This document shows, in pieces, positions 33,092-50,901 of a stretch of DNA of 64,000 nucleotides. Source of the stretch: Sorex araneus (lineage: Eukaryota > Chordata > Mammalia > Eulipotyphla > Soricidae); assembly GCF_027595985.1 (NCBI RefSeq), contig NC_073303.1, forward strand, positions 332,927,179 to 332,991,178, in the 5' to 3' direction. The position numbers were made by a program, and so were the translations under genes. Each line of letters opens with the position of its first letter. The first letter of the stretch is position 1. The notes under the pieces are model-generated. The model saw only the letters and a program-made list of their open reading frames with translations, had not been told where the DNA came from and searched no databases.

Positions 33092-33267
33092 TTTTTTTTT
33101 TTTCCTTTTTGGGTCACACCCGCAATGCTCAGGAATTACTCCTGGCTCTGCACTCAGGAATTACTCCTTGCAGTGCTCAGGGGGGACCATATGGGATGCT
33201 GGGAATCAACCTGAGTTGGACACATGTAAGGCAAATGCCCCACCCGCTGTACTATCGCTCCAGCTCC
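33092..33267 (-). mobile_element. Antisense SINE
   Basis: Minus copy with a T-rich start, GGGTCACACCC, and an antisense head ending CTATCGCTCCAGC. Box B is degraded by a one-base loss. Confidence 0.88.
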
Positions 33268-33583
33268 TGAAAGATACTTTCATGAGAAGTCTTCATACTT
33301 TCTCATAGTAACTGAACTGACATTTCAACAGCAGTGAAAAATCCTTCTCATCACATCCCAGCAACACTAGTTGTTTCTACTTTTCAAGTACTTGCTATTT
33401 TTGCTGGTGTGAGGCAGCTCTTTGTCATTTTATTTGCATTTCTCTGGTAATAAGTGACAGTATTGTAACACTTTTTCATAGGCCTACTGGTCATCTGTAC
33501 GCACTCTTCAAGAAAGTATGTTTATCTTTGGGATTTTTGGTTGTTGAGTTTTGTGATTTATATATCTAGGATATTAACTCTTT

Positions 33584-33763
33584 TTTTTTTTTTTTTTTTT
33601 GCTTTTTGGGTCACACCCAGCGATGCTCAGGGGTTACTCCTGCCTTTGCACTCAGGAATTACTCCTGGCAGTGCTTGGGGGACCATATGGGATGCCGGGG
33701 ATTAAACCCGGGTCAGCCGCGTGCAAGGCAAACGCCCTACCTGCTGTGCTATCGCTCCGGCCC
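33584..33763 (-). mobile_element. Antisense SINE with perfect target-site duplication in L1
   Basis: CTAGGATATTAACTCTTT occurs exactly at 33566-33583 and 33764-33781, both L1-derived. The insert is a near-consensus minus SINE. Confidence 0.94.
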
Positions 33764-33845
33764 CTAGGATATTAACTCTTTATCGATGTATTTTACTGCA
33801 AATATTTTCTCCTATTCAATATGGTGTCTTCTTATTTTAACCTCT

Positions 33846-34021
33846 TTTTTTTTTAATGCTTTTTGGGTCACACCCAGCAATGCACAGGGGTTACCTCCTG
33901 GCTTTGCACTCAGGAATTACTCCTGGCGGTGCTCAGGGGACCATATGGGATGCTGGGAATCGAACCCAGGGCAGCTGCGTGCAAGGCGAACACCCTACCC
34001 ACTATCCTATTGCTCCAGCCC
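33846..34021 (-). mobile_element. Antisense SINE
   Basis: Near-consensus minus copy with the antisense box B GGGAATCGAACCC. A near-duplicate of TTAACCT flanks it. Confidence 0.9.
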
Positions 34022-34780
34022 TTAACCTATCTCTTTTGCCACGTAAAATATGTTCAGTTTGATGCTGTCCCATTCATTTTTATTTGCCATTGCAGTCAAA
34101 CCATTGAAGAGACCTTTATGGTCCTTATCTTAGATTGTTCTGCTTATACTTTCCTCAAGGCCTTTTATTAACTTGTGTGTGGTGTGAGGCACAGATCCAG
34201 TTTCGTTTATCAGTATATATATGTCTATCCAGTTTCCCTTGTTGAAGAGGCTTTCTTTACCCTTTTGTCATACGTCAATGTCTACATATTTGAGGATTTC
34301 TCTTCTTGGTGATCAATTCTGTTCCATTGATCTGAGTGTCTTTATTCCAGTAACACAGTTTTAATTACGATAGCTTTATAGTATAAAGCCAGGGAATTCA
34401 ATTAATCTTTTCCTCAAAATTGCTTTGGCTGTTTGGGGCATTTTTATACCATACAAATTTTAGTAGTGTACGTTTTAAGACCTTCAAGAATGTTATCAGA
34501 ATTTTGATGGGAATTGCTTTGAATTTGTATGCTTTTGGGTTGGTAATTTTCCCAGTCCATGACCACAGAACGCTTTTTTGTTTTCTGGTGTCCTATTTAC
34601 TTCAATAGTGATTTATAGTTATCTAGATTTTTTTGTTTTTAGAACACTATTTTCAATAGGGCTTTTTTTCCTTCTAGTTTTGTATATAGATTTCTGCTAT
34701 ATATGTTTGTGTACTGTAGCCTATTTTGCTTTTTCTTATTCCTAGGGAGTTTGTTTTTGGGGTCTGTAGGAATACATATG

Positions 34781-34840
34781 TGCGTGTGTGCGTGTGTGTG
34801 TGTGTGTGTGTGTGCATGTACGTGTACATACATACATACT
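34781..34840 (+). repeat. (TG)n / (CATA)n microsatellite
   Basis: An interrupted TG dinucleotide run with a pure stretch of about 23 bases (34792-34814), then a short TACA/CATA run. It lies in the old L1. Confidence 0.9.
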
Positions 34841-35161
34841 TATCTGCAGATACTGATGTACAATTTCTTTTCCAGTTTGAACACCTTTGATTTCTTTTTC
34901 TTACCTGAGTGCTGTGATGAGAACTTCCAAAACTATACAAAATTAAAATGGAGGGAGTACATCTTAGAGGGAAGACTTTTTATTTTCACTGTTGAATGTT
35001 GCTTGTGGGTTTGTTGTAGATGGCCATTACTATCTTGAAACACATCTATTCTCATTTTGTTGAGTTTTTACCATGAATGGATGCTGAATCTTCTCAAGAC
35101 TTTCTTTGCATCTATTGATATGATCATATGGTTTCAATCTATTCTTCTGCTGATGTAGTAC

Positions 35162-35375
35162 AGTATGTCACTGTCATCCCATTACTCATTGATTTGCTCG
35201 AGCAGGCACCAATAACGGCTCCATCGTGAGACTTCTTGTTACTGTTTTTGGCATATCGAATACACATGGGTAGTTTGCCAGGCTCTGCTGTGCAGGCAAG
35301 ATACTCTCGGTAGCTTGCCGGGCTCTCTGAGACGGGGGGGGGGGGGGGGGGGGGAAGGGGGAGGAATCGACTAGT
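35162..35375 (-). mobile_element. Second SINE family, copy 3, with 21-base G run
   Basis: The body matches 27177-27420 (CATCCCATTACTCATTGATT on the plus strand, TGGCATATCGAATACAC, TAGCTTGCCGGGCTCTC). The tRNA-like head is missing, and at its junction lies an uninterrupted run of 21 G at 35334-35354. Confidence 0.75.
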
Positions 35376-35828
35376 GAGTACAGGCACTAGGTATTCTGTG
35401 TAGTTTTAGTAGAACTCACTAGTGAACCCATCTGGACCATTTGGGGAGATTTTTAGTTATTGTTTCCTTAATCACAATTGGTCTATTCAGGTTTTCTCCT
35501 TCCTATAGATTCAATCTTAGGAGGTTATATGATTTCTATGAATAGTGACATAAAATTATTCATAGTAATCCCTTATAATCTTTTGTATCTCTAAGGTAAT
35601 TTTGCAGTTTCTCCCCTTCCCTCTGATTCAATTTATTTTGGTTTTATCTTTTTTTCCCTATCTAAGGGGTTCTCAATCTTGTCTATTAAAAAGGCAGCTC
35701 CTGATTTCATTTAGCCTAAAAGAAACCTTTTCTTGATTTCTTGTAACATTACTTTCTGCTCTAGTTTGTACTAATTCCTTCTACTTTGGGATTTGTTTCT
35801 TATTTTCTGGTTTCTCTATCTGCTAGGT

Positions 35829-36014
35829 TATTTATTTTTTTTTTTTTTTTGCATTTTGGGTTACACCCAGCGATGCTCAGGGTTTACTCCTGGCTCTGCA
35901 CTCAGGAATTACTCCTAGCAGTGCCTGGGGGGCCCTATGGGGTGCTGGGGATCAAACCTGGGTCGGCCGCGTGCAAGGCAAACGCCCTACCCGCTGTGCT
36001 ATCGCTCTGGCCCC
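35829..36014 (-). mobile_element. Antisense SINE
   Basis: Near-consensus minus copy with a T tail, the antisense box B GGGGATCAAACC and the head end CTATCGCTCTGGCCCC. Confidence 0.9.
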
Positions 36015-37344
36015 TAAAACTTTTATTTCTTGTTTCCAATAAAAACCTATATTGCCACGGTCAGGGACTGTACATATGAGTGAAAGAAGATCACATACAT
36101 GGTTTCATGCTTGTAAAGGAATTTCCTTTAGCTACTGAACCCTAGAACCCACAAGTGTTACCTTTTCATTTGGCTTTGAGAGCCACACCAGCAGTGCTAA
36201 AAGCTTAACTCCTGGCTCAAGAATCATCCCTGCCAGGGCGTGAAGGACCACATGTGCTGCTGGCTCAGATGGGGGTTGGCCATGTGTGAACATCTTACCT
36301 CCAGTCCCAAAGATGTATCTTCCAACATGCAAATCTTTTGCCCTTTTGGTTAAGTTTATTCCTAAATATTTTATTCCGGTACTGTTATAAATGGGAATTT
36401 CTTAAATTTCCTTTTCCTTTTTGTTGTTAGTGCATAGAATTTTGTTTTGTTTTGTTTTTAGTGTATAGAAATTAAACTAATTTTTGAATAATTTTTTGAG
36501 TCTGCAACTTGGCTGAACTCACTTTTTCAGCCCTTTTGTGTATAAAATCTTTAGTTTTCTACAAAAAAAGAACACATTGTGGGCAGAGAGATAGTACAGG
36601 GGATATGGCACATACCTTGTATGTAAACACTATACATCACAAGGTGCAGCTTTGGAGGCCCCTTGGCACCATCAGGGTGTCCCAGATAGTCCCCGACCCA
36701 CAACACATTCAGGCCTTTTCACTGAACCACTATCCAGGTTGGCCAAGAATTGCTAGGAGAGGCCCCAAGAGCACCACTTGCAAGAGAAAAAAAAAAAATA
36801 GAGGATGTTAGCATACCCACTAGCCACAGCCTGGCTGTTCTCGGACACAGGCTGCTTCTAAGACAGCCCGTAGTTTTAGGAACTAACCAGTAACACTTTC
36901 TCATTAAACTTTTTCATTCTATCATGCAAACTAGATTTTTGCCATACTCCTCAAAGTATAGTTCATGAATTATCTACATCAGCCTTTCTGTTATCAGCCC
37001 CTGGGACATTCCTAGAGGATCACAGGTGAAAATCGAGTAAATGGTGAACCATGGGATGAATGGGGGGGAGGGGGCAGGGAGGCAACCTGTATGTCAGGGC
37101 CACACGAAGGACACAGGGATGGAAGGGGCTATGGCTGGCCAGAGGTTGAGAGCTCTGATCTCATCATCAGAATCTCTGGCCGCTGGCCTTCAGCAGACCC
37201 AGGGGAAACCTGTTGAAATCCCAAGTGATCATAGGCAGAGTGTGGCCGACCTCTCTGCCCCCTAGAGCCACTCTCTGAAGAGTTACACCCTGTGGGGCTG
37301 CAAGCTCAAGAAGGAGGTGCAGCTGCAGTTCTGTTGCCTTCCAG

Positions 37345-37510
37345 GGGCTGCCAGGTTTCTCATTAAGGAGCTGTCCTATCACAACCTGGAACTGGAGAGG
37401 AACCGCCTGGAAGAACTGGGAGTCAAACGCCAGTGTGTGTGGCCCTTCATAGTTGTGATGGATGACTCGTGTGTCTTGTGGAACATCCACAGTCTTCAGG
37501 AGCAGACTGG
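37345..37510 (+). CDS. GREB1L: GREB1L coding exon K (residues 727-782), DDS motif
   Basis: The exon encodes [30 protein letters not shown] and [20 protein letters not shown]. The hydrophobic strand PFIVVM followed by Asp766-Asp767-Ser768 is the kind of position where glycosyltransferases of the GT-A type bind metal and nucleotide sugar. Assignment as such is an inference. The acceptor is TTGCCTTCCAG and the donor is ACTGG|GTAATG. Confidence 0.95.
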
Positions 37511-41359
<3,849 letters not shown>

Positions 41360-41886
41360 TGACTCCAGTTTGAAGGTTTAAATGGATACAAGAGCCTGTG
41401 ACATACTAATGCCAAGGTTCAAACAACACAACAACCACGGCAGCTCTCCGCGTATCTGACTTCTCCACAGTGAGCCAGTGACGTGGACAAAGCCAAATTC
41501 AGCTGTGCTAAGCAGCCTCCCTCAACCATCTGAGCAATGCTGTAGTCATCTGAGTGAGAATTCACTACACAATTGGAAGCTCCTTAGAGGCACAGTTTGA
41601 GAACCTATGATTACCCTAACTCTACTTTCTACTCCTAGACTTCTCCATTTCACCTTTATTTTTCACTTTCTTTCTTCAGGTTCACCATATTTCCTTTTTT
41701 CAGTTTTTGTTTTGTTTTGTTTTGGGGCCACACCCGGCAGTTTTCAGGGGTAATTCCGGGCTCTGCACTCTGCAGGAATTACTCATGGCAGTGCAGAGGA
41801 CCATATGGGGTGCTGGTGATCGACACAGGTCGGCCAAGTGCAAGGCAAGCCCCCTACCTACTGTACTAGCACTCTGGCCCCTTTCT

Positions 41887-42066
41887 TTTTTTTTTTTTTT
41901 TGCTTTTTGGGTCACACCCGGCGATGCACAGGGGTCACTCCTGGCTCATGCACTCAGGAATCACCCCTGGCGGTGCTCAGGGGACCATATGGGATGCTGG
42001 GATTCGAACCCGGGTCGGCCGCGTGCAAGGCAAACGCCCTACCCGCTGTGCTATCACTCCAGCCCC
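41887..42066 (-). mobile_element. Young antisense SINE with perfect target-site duplication
   Basis: Near-consensus minus copy. TCTGGCCCCTTTCT is exact at 41873-41886 and 42067-42080. The left copy is the end of another antisense SINE (about 41705-41880), so one SINE inserted at the head end of another. Confidence 0.94.
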
Positions 42067-42590
42067 TCTGGCCCCTTTCTATTAATTGCCACTTGGCACC
42101 TACCAGCTTTTTCTGACCCCCGGTGATCTTCAGGACTTCCTTGGTTTGGGGGCCATACCCAGCAGTGCTTGGGGGGATCACCCAGTGCTGGAGATGATCT
42201 CAGGTCCCACATGTGCTCAGCTATTAGGCCATCTCTCTGGTCCCGGCCTCCAGGACCTCCTTCTCAATTCTTTCCCACAAATTATTTCTTTAAAATAAAA
42301 AAAAAAAATCTGTAGTTGAGGGCCAGAGATTACACAGAGGATGATGGCGTGCTTACCATGCACATCGCCCACCCAGGTTTAATCCCCAGTATCCCATATA
42401 ACCTGAGCATTGTCAGGTGCGGGCCCCCAAGAACAAAGCAAAACAAAAAGGCTGTACTCATTAACACATCCTCCTTGTAAATAAGAACTTTTTTAGAAAG
42501 AGAAAAACAATACTTTAGCGTAAAACTTTTCCCTCCCCCAACCTTTTTTTCTTAAATGGTATGCACTGACAAATTTTATCTCTTAACCAT

Positions 42591-42664
42591 GGCAGGGGAT
42601 ACGGCTCAGTGGTACAGCACTTGTGTTGCAAATGTGAGGCCTGGATTCAATTCTCAGCATTGCC
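42591..42664 (+). pseudogene. tRNA-Ala-like sequence (tRNA relic or bare SINE head)
   Basis: About 74 bases with GGCTCAGTGGTACAGC (box A / D-arm like), a TTGCAAA loop that would place anticodon TGC, and box B-like GGATTCAATTC. The ends GGCA and TGCC can pair. It has no clear A-rich tail or SINE body, unlike the surrounding copies. Mismatches in the T arm argue against a functional tRNA. Confidence 0.4.
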
Positions 42665-43065
42665 AAAAGCAGGGTTGCAGAGGGATTATTTTTTTCTGGT
42701 GAGGGAGGCCCAGGGCTAATTCAACTAGCATAGCAGTAGTAGCAGCAGTAGCAGAAGTAGTTTAGCTTAGAGAGCCCCCTCAGCTAAACTAGAACATGAT
42801 TCAGCTAAGTCAGAACATCATTTTATTTTTTGGCCACACCCAGCAATGCTCAGGGGTTACACCCTGCAGTGCTCAGGGAGTGACCCTGGGTCAGCAGCAT
42901 GCAGGGCAAGCATTCTACCCACTCTATTATCTCTCCAGCCCAGAAAGATGATTTTGAATATTAACACAATGCAAATGTTTTAGAGCCAGGCAGGCTTGTA
43001 CCTGGTGGGAGCCCCAGGTTTGATCCCTGTCATCACAGTTTTTCTGAGCACTGCAAGGAGTGAAC

Positions 43066-43795
43066 TTTTCTTTTTAATTTTATTGAATCACTGAGATATA
43101 GTTACAAGCTTTCATGTCTGAGTTACAATCACACAATGATCAAACACCCATCCCTCCACCAGTGCACATTCCCCACCACCAATATCCCGGGCATAACCCC
43201 CCTTTCCCACCCTCCCCCTGCCTCCATGCAGACAATATTCCCCATACTCTCTACTTTTGGGCATTATGGTTTGCAATACAAATACTGAGAGGTTATCATG
43301 TTTGGTCCTTTATCTACTTTCGGCACACATCTCCCATCCTGACCAATTCCTCCCACCATCATTTTCTTAGTGATCCCTTCTCTATTCCAGCTGTCCTCTC
43401 CCTGCCCACTGGTGAGGCAGGCTTCCAATTATGGAGCAATCTTCCTGACCCTTCTATCTACTGTCCTTCGGTGTTGTTCTTGTGTTATACTCCACAAATG
43501 AGTGCAGTCTTTCTATATCTGTCTCTCTTTCTGACTTATTTCACATAGCATGATACTCTCCATGTCTAGCCACTTATACGCAAATTTCATGACTTCATCT
43601 CTCCTAAGAGCTGCATAGTATTCCATTGTGTAGATGTACCAAAGTTTCTTTAACCAATCGTCTGTTCTCAGGCACTTGGGTTGTTTCCAGATTTTGGCTA
43701 TTGTGAACAGTGCAGCAATGAACATAGGTACAGATGTCATTTCTACTGTACTTTTTTGCAGCCTCAGGATATATTCCCAGAAGTGGTATTGTATC
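43066..43795 (-). mobile_element. 5'-truncated antisense LINE-1 3' end
   Basis: Minus-strand L1 3' UTR and ORF2 end, parallel to 1627-2761 (GCATAGTATTCCATTGTGTAG near 43612, ATATTCCCAGAAGTGGTATT near 43769). The tail is at the low-coordinate side near 43066. Flanking duplications are unclear. Confidence 0.88.
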
Positions 43796-44515
43796 CCATG
43801 CCACTTTTAAGAAGAAAACATTCCATTACATCCTCAACTTTTAATAATATATCCTATAGGTTTAATCATGAGTTGTATTATAGGAGAGTGAATCTTAAAA
43901 ATCAGATGTAATCAGCCCTAACAATGCAAAAATTTTGTGAAATGTAAGTTGTGTATGATTCCAGGTGTGTAGCCAATACAGTCTACTACTAGTACTGTAG
44001 CACCTGTTGTTAAGAGTATTAAGGGATTAATTTAATAGTTACATAATTCACAAACAGTCTAATGAAACAAGTCTATTATTATCCCCACAAACAAGAAGTG
44101 GAGGTCTGGAGAAGTGAAGTGTAAGCTGCTCAGTCTCACAGCAACTAAATAAGGGATGCGGTGTTTGCACCGGAAGCGGTCTGGCCCACATATAAGCCAT
44201 TCCACAGTTCTCTAATGCCATCAATCTTAGTTATATTCCTGTAATTTTTTTGTGAAGTTATCATCTGTACATGGAAGCCATATAGATCTAAAAATTAATT
44301 CATACTGCTTAAGCTTCTAATTGTAAGTTTAAATGAAAAGCTGAGAAAAACACTTGTTCTCATCAATAATATAACCTAAATATCCAAAGATTCCTAGATA
44401 GAGCGACCTGTACTCCTCGAATAAGCTTTATGAGAAACAGCAGAAGCTTCAGCTTTAAACAGGCTTTTGTTTTAAATTGGCAACCTAGTTTGCTTCAATA
44501 AAAAGTTCCATCTTC

Positions 44516-44685
44516 TGGGACTGGAGCAATAGTACAGCAGGTAGGGTGTTTGCCTTGCACGTGGCCAAGCTGGGTTCAATCCCCGGCATCCCATATGGTA
44601 CCCCAAGCACCGCCAAGAGTAATTGCTGAGTGCAAAGCCAGGAGTAACTACTGGGCATCACTGGATGTGACCCAAAAAGAAGAAA
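44516..44685 (+). mobile_element. SINE with target-site duplication
   Basis: Plus copy with box A-like TAGTACAGCAGG. AAAAAGTTCCATCTTC at 44500-44515 is repeated with one change at 44686-44701. It ends about 200 bases before exon O. Confidence 0.92.
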
Positions 44686-44877
44686 AAAAAGTTTCATCTT
44701 CTTGGTCCTGGAAAGTGGCCCACAGGTCAGCATATGCTTAATCTGTAGCAGCCCTGGGTTTGATCCCCGGTACTGCAAGGTTCCCAGCACTAACCCCTCC
44801 CCACTCCCTCACAGGCACAAATCTCCTTTATCCTGAAATCATGCTCAGCCGAAGCCCATGCTATTTCTGCTTGCTAA

Positions 44878-46345
<1,468 letters not shown>

Positions 46346-47267
46346 GTTTTTTTGAAGAGACCAAACATACTAAAAGGATGCCTAGGTGGGGTGGGCCAAA
46401 AAATTATTTAGGATTTTTTTTCCTTTAAAGTACAATCACTGTGGAGCAAAGTGCAACATATTTGTCTATTCTCCAAAGGAACCCCCAGGCCCCCATATGA
46501 CCCAGGTCTTTGGGGGCATCACTATCCTTCAGTTAATTCCACCCTAGGCAGTTATGCAATTACTTAAGACATAGTCTGCCCACGGGAGCCTAAGGAAGAG
46601 GATGTACTTTGGAGAATGAACACGGAGTTTGCATTGTTCTTTTCTTCTATTCTATGTTAGGGGAAAACTGACTCTTAGCATTAACTAGTCTGAATGTGTT
46701 ATATGAGACTCACATTGGTGTGTAATTAATTGAAGGTTAACATCTGAGGCCTGAACCCTCAGTGTTTTTCTTCAGATCTGTACTTTGGTACAGTATTACT
46801 CAGGGGTCTGAAAATGATAGAATGTAGAAGTTATTTGTATTTTAAAAAGTAGTAGCTTTGTCTTTCTCTGTGCAGTGTTAGTTTAAGATTTATAATCTTA
46901 TATGTATTGAAACTTTTGGCAAAATTTCCACAGGAGTTAAAAGTTTACTATTTAAACTGAACAACAAAAATCAGTAAATGCAGAGCTGGCATTATGTATA
47001 TTTATGCAGTTTCTTGCTTAAGTTTCATTGCTTTTACCTGTCTTTAAAAATAAAAAGCACACTAAAAATGTGGGATAGTGATGAATCTTGTACAAGGAAA
47101 ACCTGATTCAGTAGTTCAGCCCATTAAACAACTTTTTAAGAGTTACCCAACACACACCCTCTTTGATTGGAGAGAAGCAGTTGGTACCAGCAAAGCAAAT
47201 ATTAGGCTAAGGTTTGCAGAATTTAGTTTTCTTCAGGGATTCAATAAGCTTCCTTTAAAAGATATGA

Positions 47268-47395
47268 GGGGCTGGAGTAATAGTACAGTGGGCTGGGCAC
47301 TTGCCTTGCATGCAACCAGCCAGGGTTCAATTCACAGCACCCACTATGGTTCCCTGAGCACTGTCAGGTGTGACCCAAAAACAAGAACAACAAAA
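47268..47395 (+). mobile_element. SINE in the GREB1L 3' UTR
   Basis: Sense-oriented, shortened copy with box A-like TAGTACAGTGGG and box B-like AGGGTTCAATTC. AAAAGAT flanks it on both sides. If the distal poly-A site is used, it is part of the mature mRNA. Confidence 0.87.
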
Positions 47396-48853
47396 AAGAT
47401 CTAATGAATGACAATTAGCTGCCTTATACTCACAATGCAGAAATTGAGCCATAAAAAAAGAACTGGTTTTTACTTAACGGCATCTTCTGAGGAAGAAGGA
47501 AGATTCCACTAAGTCTTTTTGATTCATTAAAATGGGCAGGGTGTAGTTTCTTTAGCATTAATTGTAGGAGACAAGTTTGTAAAGATTTCTAGAAAAAATT
47601 ATGTCCATTGGGAGTTTACTCTTAAATTATTTCATTTTTCACCAACCCATTATACCACTTTATTCTCACCTAAATATTGCCATTTTTACTTGAATCTATC
47701 TTGTGGTCTGGAACTACTGAAAGAGGCCTATTAAAGCCTGCATTTACTTAGAAGTAGTGTTAAACTGACAGCTTTATTAGCTTGTTATAACGAGTTTACA
47801 GCTAGTGAAAAGATGGAATGTACTAATCTGAAAATGGTTTGCAGAACTCTTGGTTTTAATATAGTTACTTATAATATTTTAAATGTATTTTGAAACAAGT
47901 AATTCTTTTAAACCCCACTTTTAATTGTCCTTTGAAGAGGATCTCTGCCTTATATGTAATTAAGTACAGAAGAATTTTTGGCAAAGAGGTACGTTTTTGA
48001 AGCAGGTTGATATAGATATGAATGTATTTCAACTGCTCCTGTTTTGTGGAAAGGGCCTAATGCAGATGTTATCAGAAACCCACTGTTTGTGCAATATTCC
48101 AATAATAATTCTACATAGGGCAAATAAAATACTTGAAATGATTCTAAAACAGGTGTACCTGGGCAGATGGCCTCTCAGGGTTTCTTCTGGCTTTATGGCA
48201 GCATAGTCTAAAGAATATTTAAGGTAGTTAATATGCAGGTATTCCATACTAGTCAGGACTGCACTCTGGGGGAAAAATCTTAAAGGATAATAATCTCTTA
48301 AATACTACTCTGTGGAGAGCCAGAATAAAGCCAAAAGACCATCACCCTAATGATGGAAAATTCAAATTGAACTCCTGTTCTCAATGCCTATCTTAAGTTT
48401 TAGATCTTTAGAGAATGTTAGATCCTATTCCTTTAAGGATGAAAATTGCACAAGCACAGGACACCATGATTTGTTAATACATATGTTGGTGTGTTCAGCT
48501 TCAAGCCTTGCCATCCCTTAGAACATTGTGGTATGAATGTGTTCCCTAGGCCTACGTTATAACTGACCTATACACCTGTTGAATCTTGCCAGGTATGACA
48601 ATTCACACAGGTTAATACTGAATGTAAACTAAAATTAGACTGAGAATTGTAATTTTTTTTTTGCTGTAATTTATGCAATTGCTTTTGTGATTTTTAGAGA
48701 TGGGGCATCTATGTTACTTTATTACTGTAAATTTTCTTACCCGAAATTTGGTGAACTTCACTAGTCAGTCTACCTCACATTTGTTTATGATTCTATGTTG
48801 TCTTCAATTGTGTCAACACTATGATCTTGTCCTTCCTTTCATTTGACAAGTAT

Positions 48854-48859
48854 ATTAAA
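48854..48859 (+). terminator. GREB1L: Candidate distal poly-A signal of GREB1L
   Basis: ATTAAA with a GT/T-rich downstream stretch at about 48883-48910. Confidence 0.5.
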
Positions 48860-49340
48860 ACTCTCCCACCCAAAAAAAAGAAAGGTGGTTTTCTTTAATT
48901 TTCTGATATGTTCAAAAATAGAATGAGCTTACTGGCAGTATCTGTGAAAGTATCACTGGATGAAAATCAATGGCTTTACAAAGATACATACCATGCCTAT
49001 TTAGAGTTCCATATGATATTACAGAAATGACTTTTCAAGACATGTTAGACATATTTGTAGTACATCCTCAACTCTTCTGCATATGGAAATTATACTCACT
49101 TCTGTGTCTTCCTTATATGTGTAACATCAGTTGCTAGACTGAATGATATAAGCCATTAATGGCCAAACTCAAATCACCAACTTTTGTGAGGAAGTAACTT
49201 TCAATTAAAAAAAAAAAAAAGAGTTCTATTATGGAAAGTATACTCATGTAATAGTATTTGATACAGAACCACTAAAACACTCTCCTAAGCTTAAAGCATC
49301 TCAGCATGGGGAGAGGAAGGGGCAATAAATAGTTCTAAGT

Positions 49341-49538
49341 GGGGCCGGAGCGATAGCAGAGTGGGTAGGGCGTTTGCCTTGCATGCGGCCAACCCGGGTT
49401 CAATCCCCGGCATCCCATATAGTCCCCCAAGCACCGGCAGGAGTAATTCCTGAGTGCAAAGCCAGGAGTAACCCCTGAGCATCGCTGGGTGTGACCCAAA
49501 AAAAGCAAAATAATAATAATAATAATAATAATAAAATA
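49341..49538 (+). mobile_element. Young SINE with (AAT)n tail and perfect target-site duplication
   Basis: Near-consensus plus copy with the tail expanded to about nine AAT units (49510-49535). AATAAATAGTTCTAAGT is exact at 49324-49340 and 49539-49555. Confidence 0.95.
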
Positions 49539-50726
49539 AATAAATAGTTCTAAGTATAACAGATCCAAAAACACAAAGTCCCTGTTCTACTCTATATTCC
49601 AAGGCAGTTGCCATCAAAGAACAAAAACTGGAACTCTGCTGTACCTTCACATTCAACTACCTCAAGTTGGAACAATACACAGGAGAAAAGGAGCAAGCTC
49701 TGAAAACCGTCAGTGTAGCCCAAGTCCCCACCTCAATCTTTCCTTATCTGCCAGAAGGCCATGAGAATATATATAATATCTATATCTAGTCATTAACTTC
49801 CCTTAGTAACAGTGTTGGCCACTTTCTTTCATTCTCAAAACACGTTTCATACTTTTTAGTGTGCTCTTTTTTTTCCCTTTTGTCCTCCATGTCATCCAGG
49901 TAGTATTGAGACTCTTCACAATGAGTAAGTCTCTCACTCTCTCCAGCCTTCTCATTTATAAACCTCAGAGTGATCTCCTCTAAATCATCACATAACCAAA
50001 CTCATGTTTTCTTAGTTGAAATTTTTCCCAAACTCTATATTCACATGTCGAACCAGGCAAATAACTATCTCCACTGGAAACTTTATAAGCACCTTAAATC
50101 TTGACCAAAAATGGGGCCGGAGAGATAACACAGCAGATAAGGCACTTGCCAAAAACTGAATGCATCCCTTCCCATCCCGTCCTCCCCATTAAATCCTACG
50201 ACATTCACTGTTCAGTTTGTCTACTCAATCACCCAAATCAAAACTCCCCCAAACTTAGAATCTTTGCTTGTGATCCTTTTTAAGTCACCACGAATTCCTA
50301 TCACATCTTCAGTTGCATCTTCTCAAAGATTATCTATTTTATCATCATCCCAACATTATTGCCTCAGTTCAGTGTTTCAACATTTTCTACAACATGTGTA
50401 CCATTCTCTTCTTCTAAAATCCAGATTCCACACATGTATACTCCACTTCAGAGGGTGTCATAATAAACAGCACTAAACAAACTGCATGACACATGTTACT
50501 TAGATGCCACATACTATTTTTTGTTGGTTTTGGTCATACCCTGCAATGCTCTGAGCTTACTCTTGGTTCTGTGCTCACGGTCATTCCTGGCAGGCTTTTT
50601 ATAGGGAGTTTCCCCCAAACTGCTGGGGATCAAATCTACATCTTTCTCATGCAAGGAAAGTGCCCTATCTGCTGTGCTATCACTTCAGCCCTTCAATTTT
50701 ATTTTTTCCCCAATAAGAATATTCTT

Positions 50727-50901
50727 TTTTTTTTTTTTGCTTTTTGGGTCACACCCAGCGATGCTCAGGGGTTACTCCTGGCTTTGCACTCAGGAATTAC
50801 TCCTGGCGGTGCTTGGGGGACCATATGGGATGCCGGGGATCGAACCCAGGTCGGCCGCATGCAAGGCAAACGCCCTACCCGCTGTGCTACCGCTCCGGCC
50901 C
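50727..50901 (-). mobile_element. Very young antisense SINE with perfect target-site duplication
   Basis: Near-consensus minus copy. CAATAAGAATATTCTT is exact at 50711-50726 and 50902-50917. Confidence 0.96.

Larger units (their letters stand above)
33280..36520 (-). mobile_element. Old antisense L1 ORF2 region cut up by later insertions
   Basis: Diverged L1 ORF2 read on the minus strand, recognisable from TGTCTTCTTATTTTAACC and TTGATCAATTCTGTTCCATTGATCTG-like sequence (near 34310-34340), GCTTTGGCTGTTTGGGGCAT (near 34421), and TTGATATGATCATATGG (near 35114). It is interrupted by SINEs (33584-33763, 33846-34021, 35829-36014, 36170-36309) and a second-family element (35162-35375). There is no intact ORF. 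Confidence 0.8.
46346..48885 (+). other. GREB1L: GREB1L 3' UTR
   Basis: About 2.5 kb of AT-rich, repeat-poor sequence after the stop, broken only by one short SINE (47268-47395). Candidate poly-A signals are AATAAA at 47049-47054, 48123-48128 and 48324-48329, and ATTAAA at 48854-48859. The last is followed by a GT-rich tract (GGTGGTTTTCTTTAATTTTC) and is my best guess for the distal end. The extent is an inference. Confidence 0.65.
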
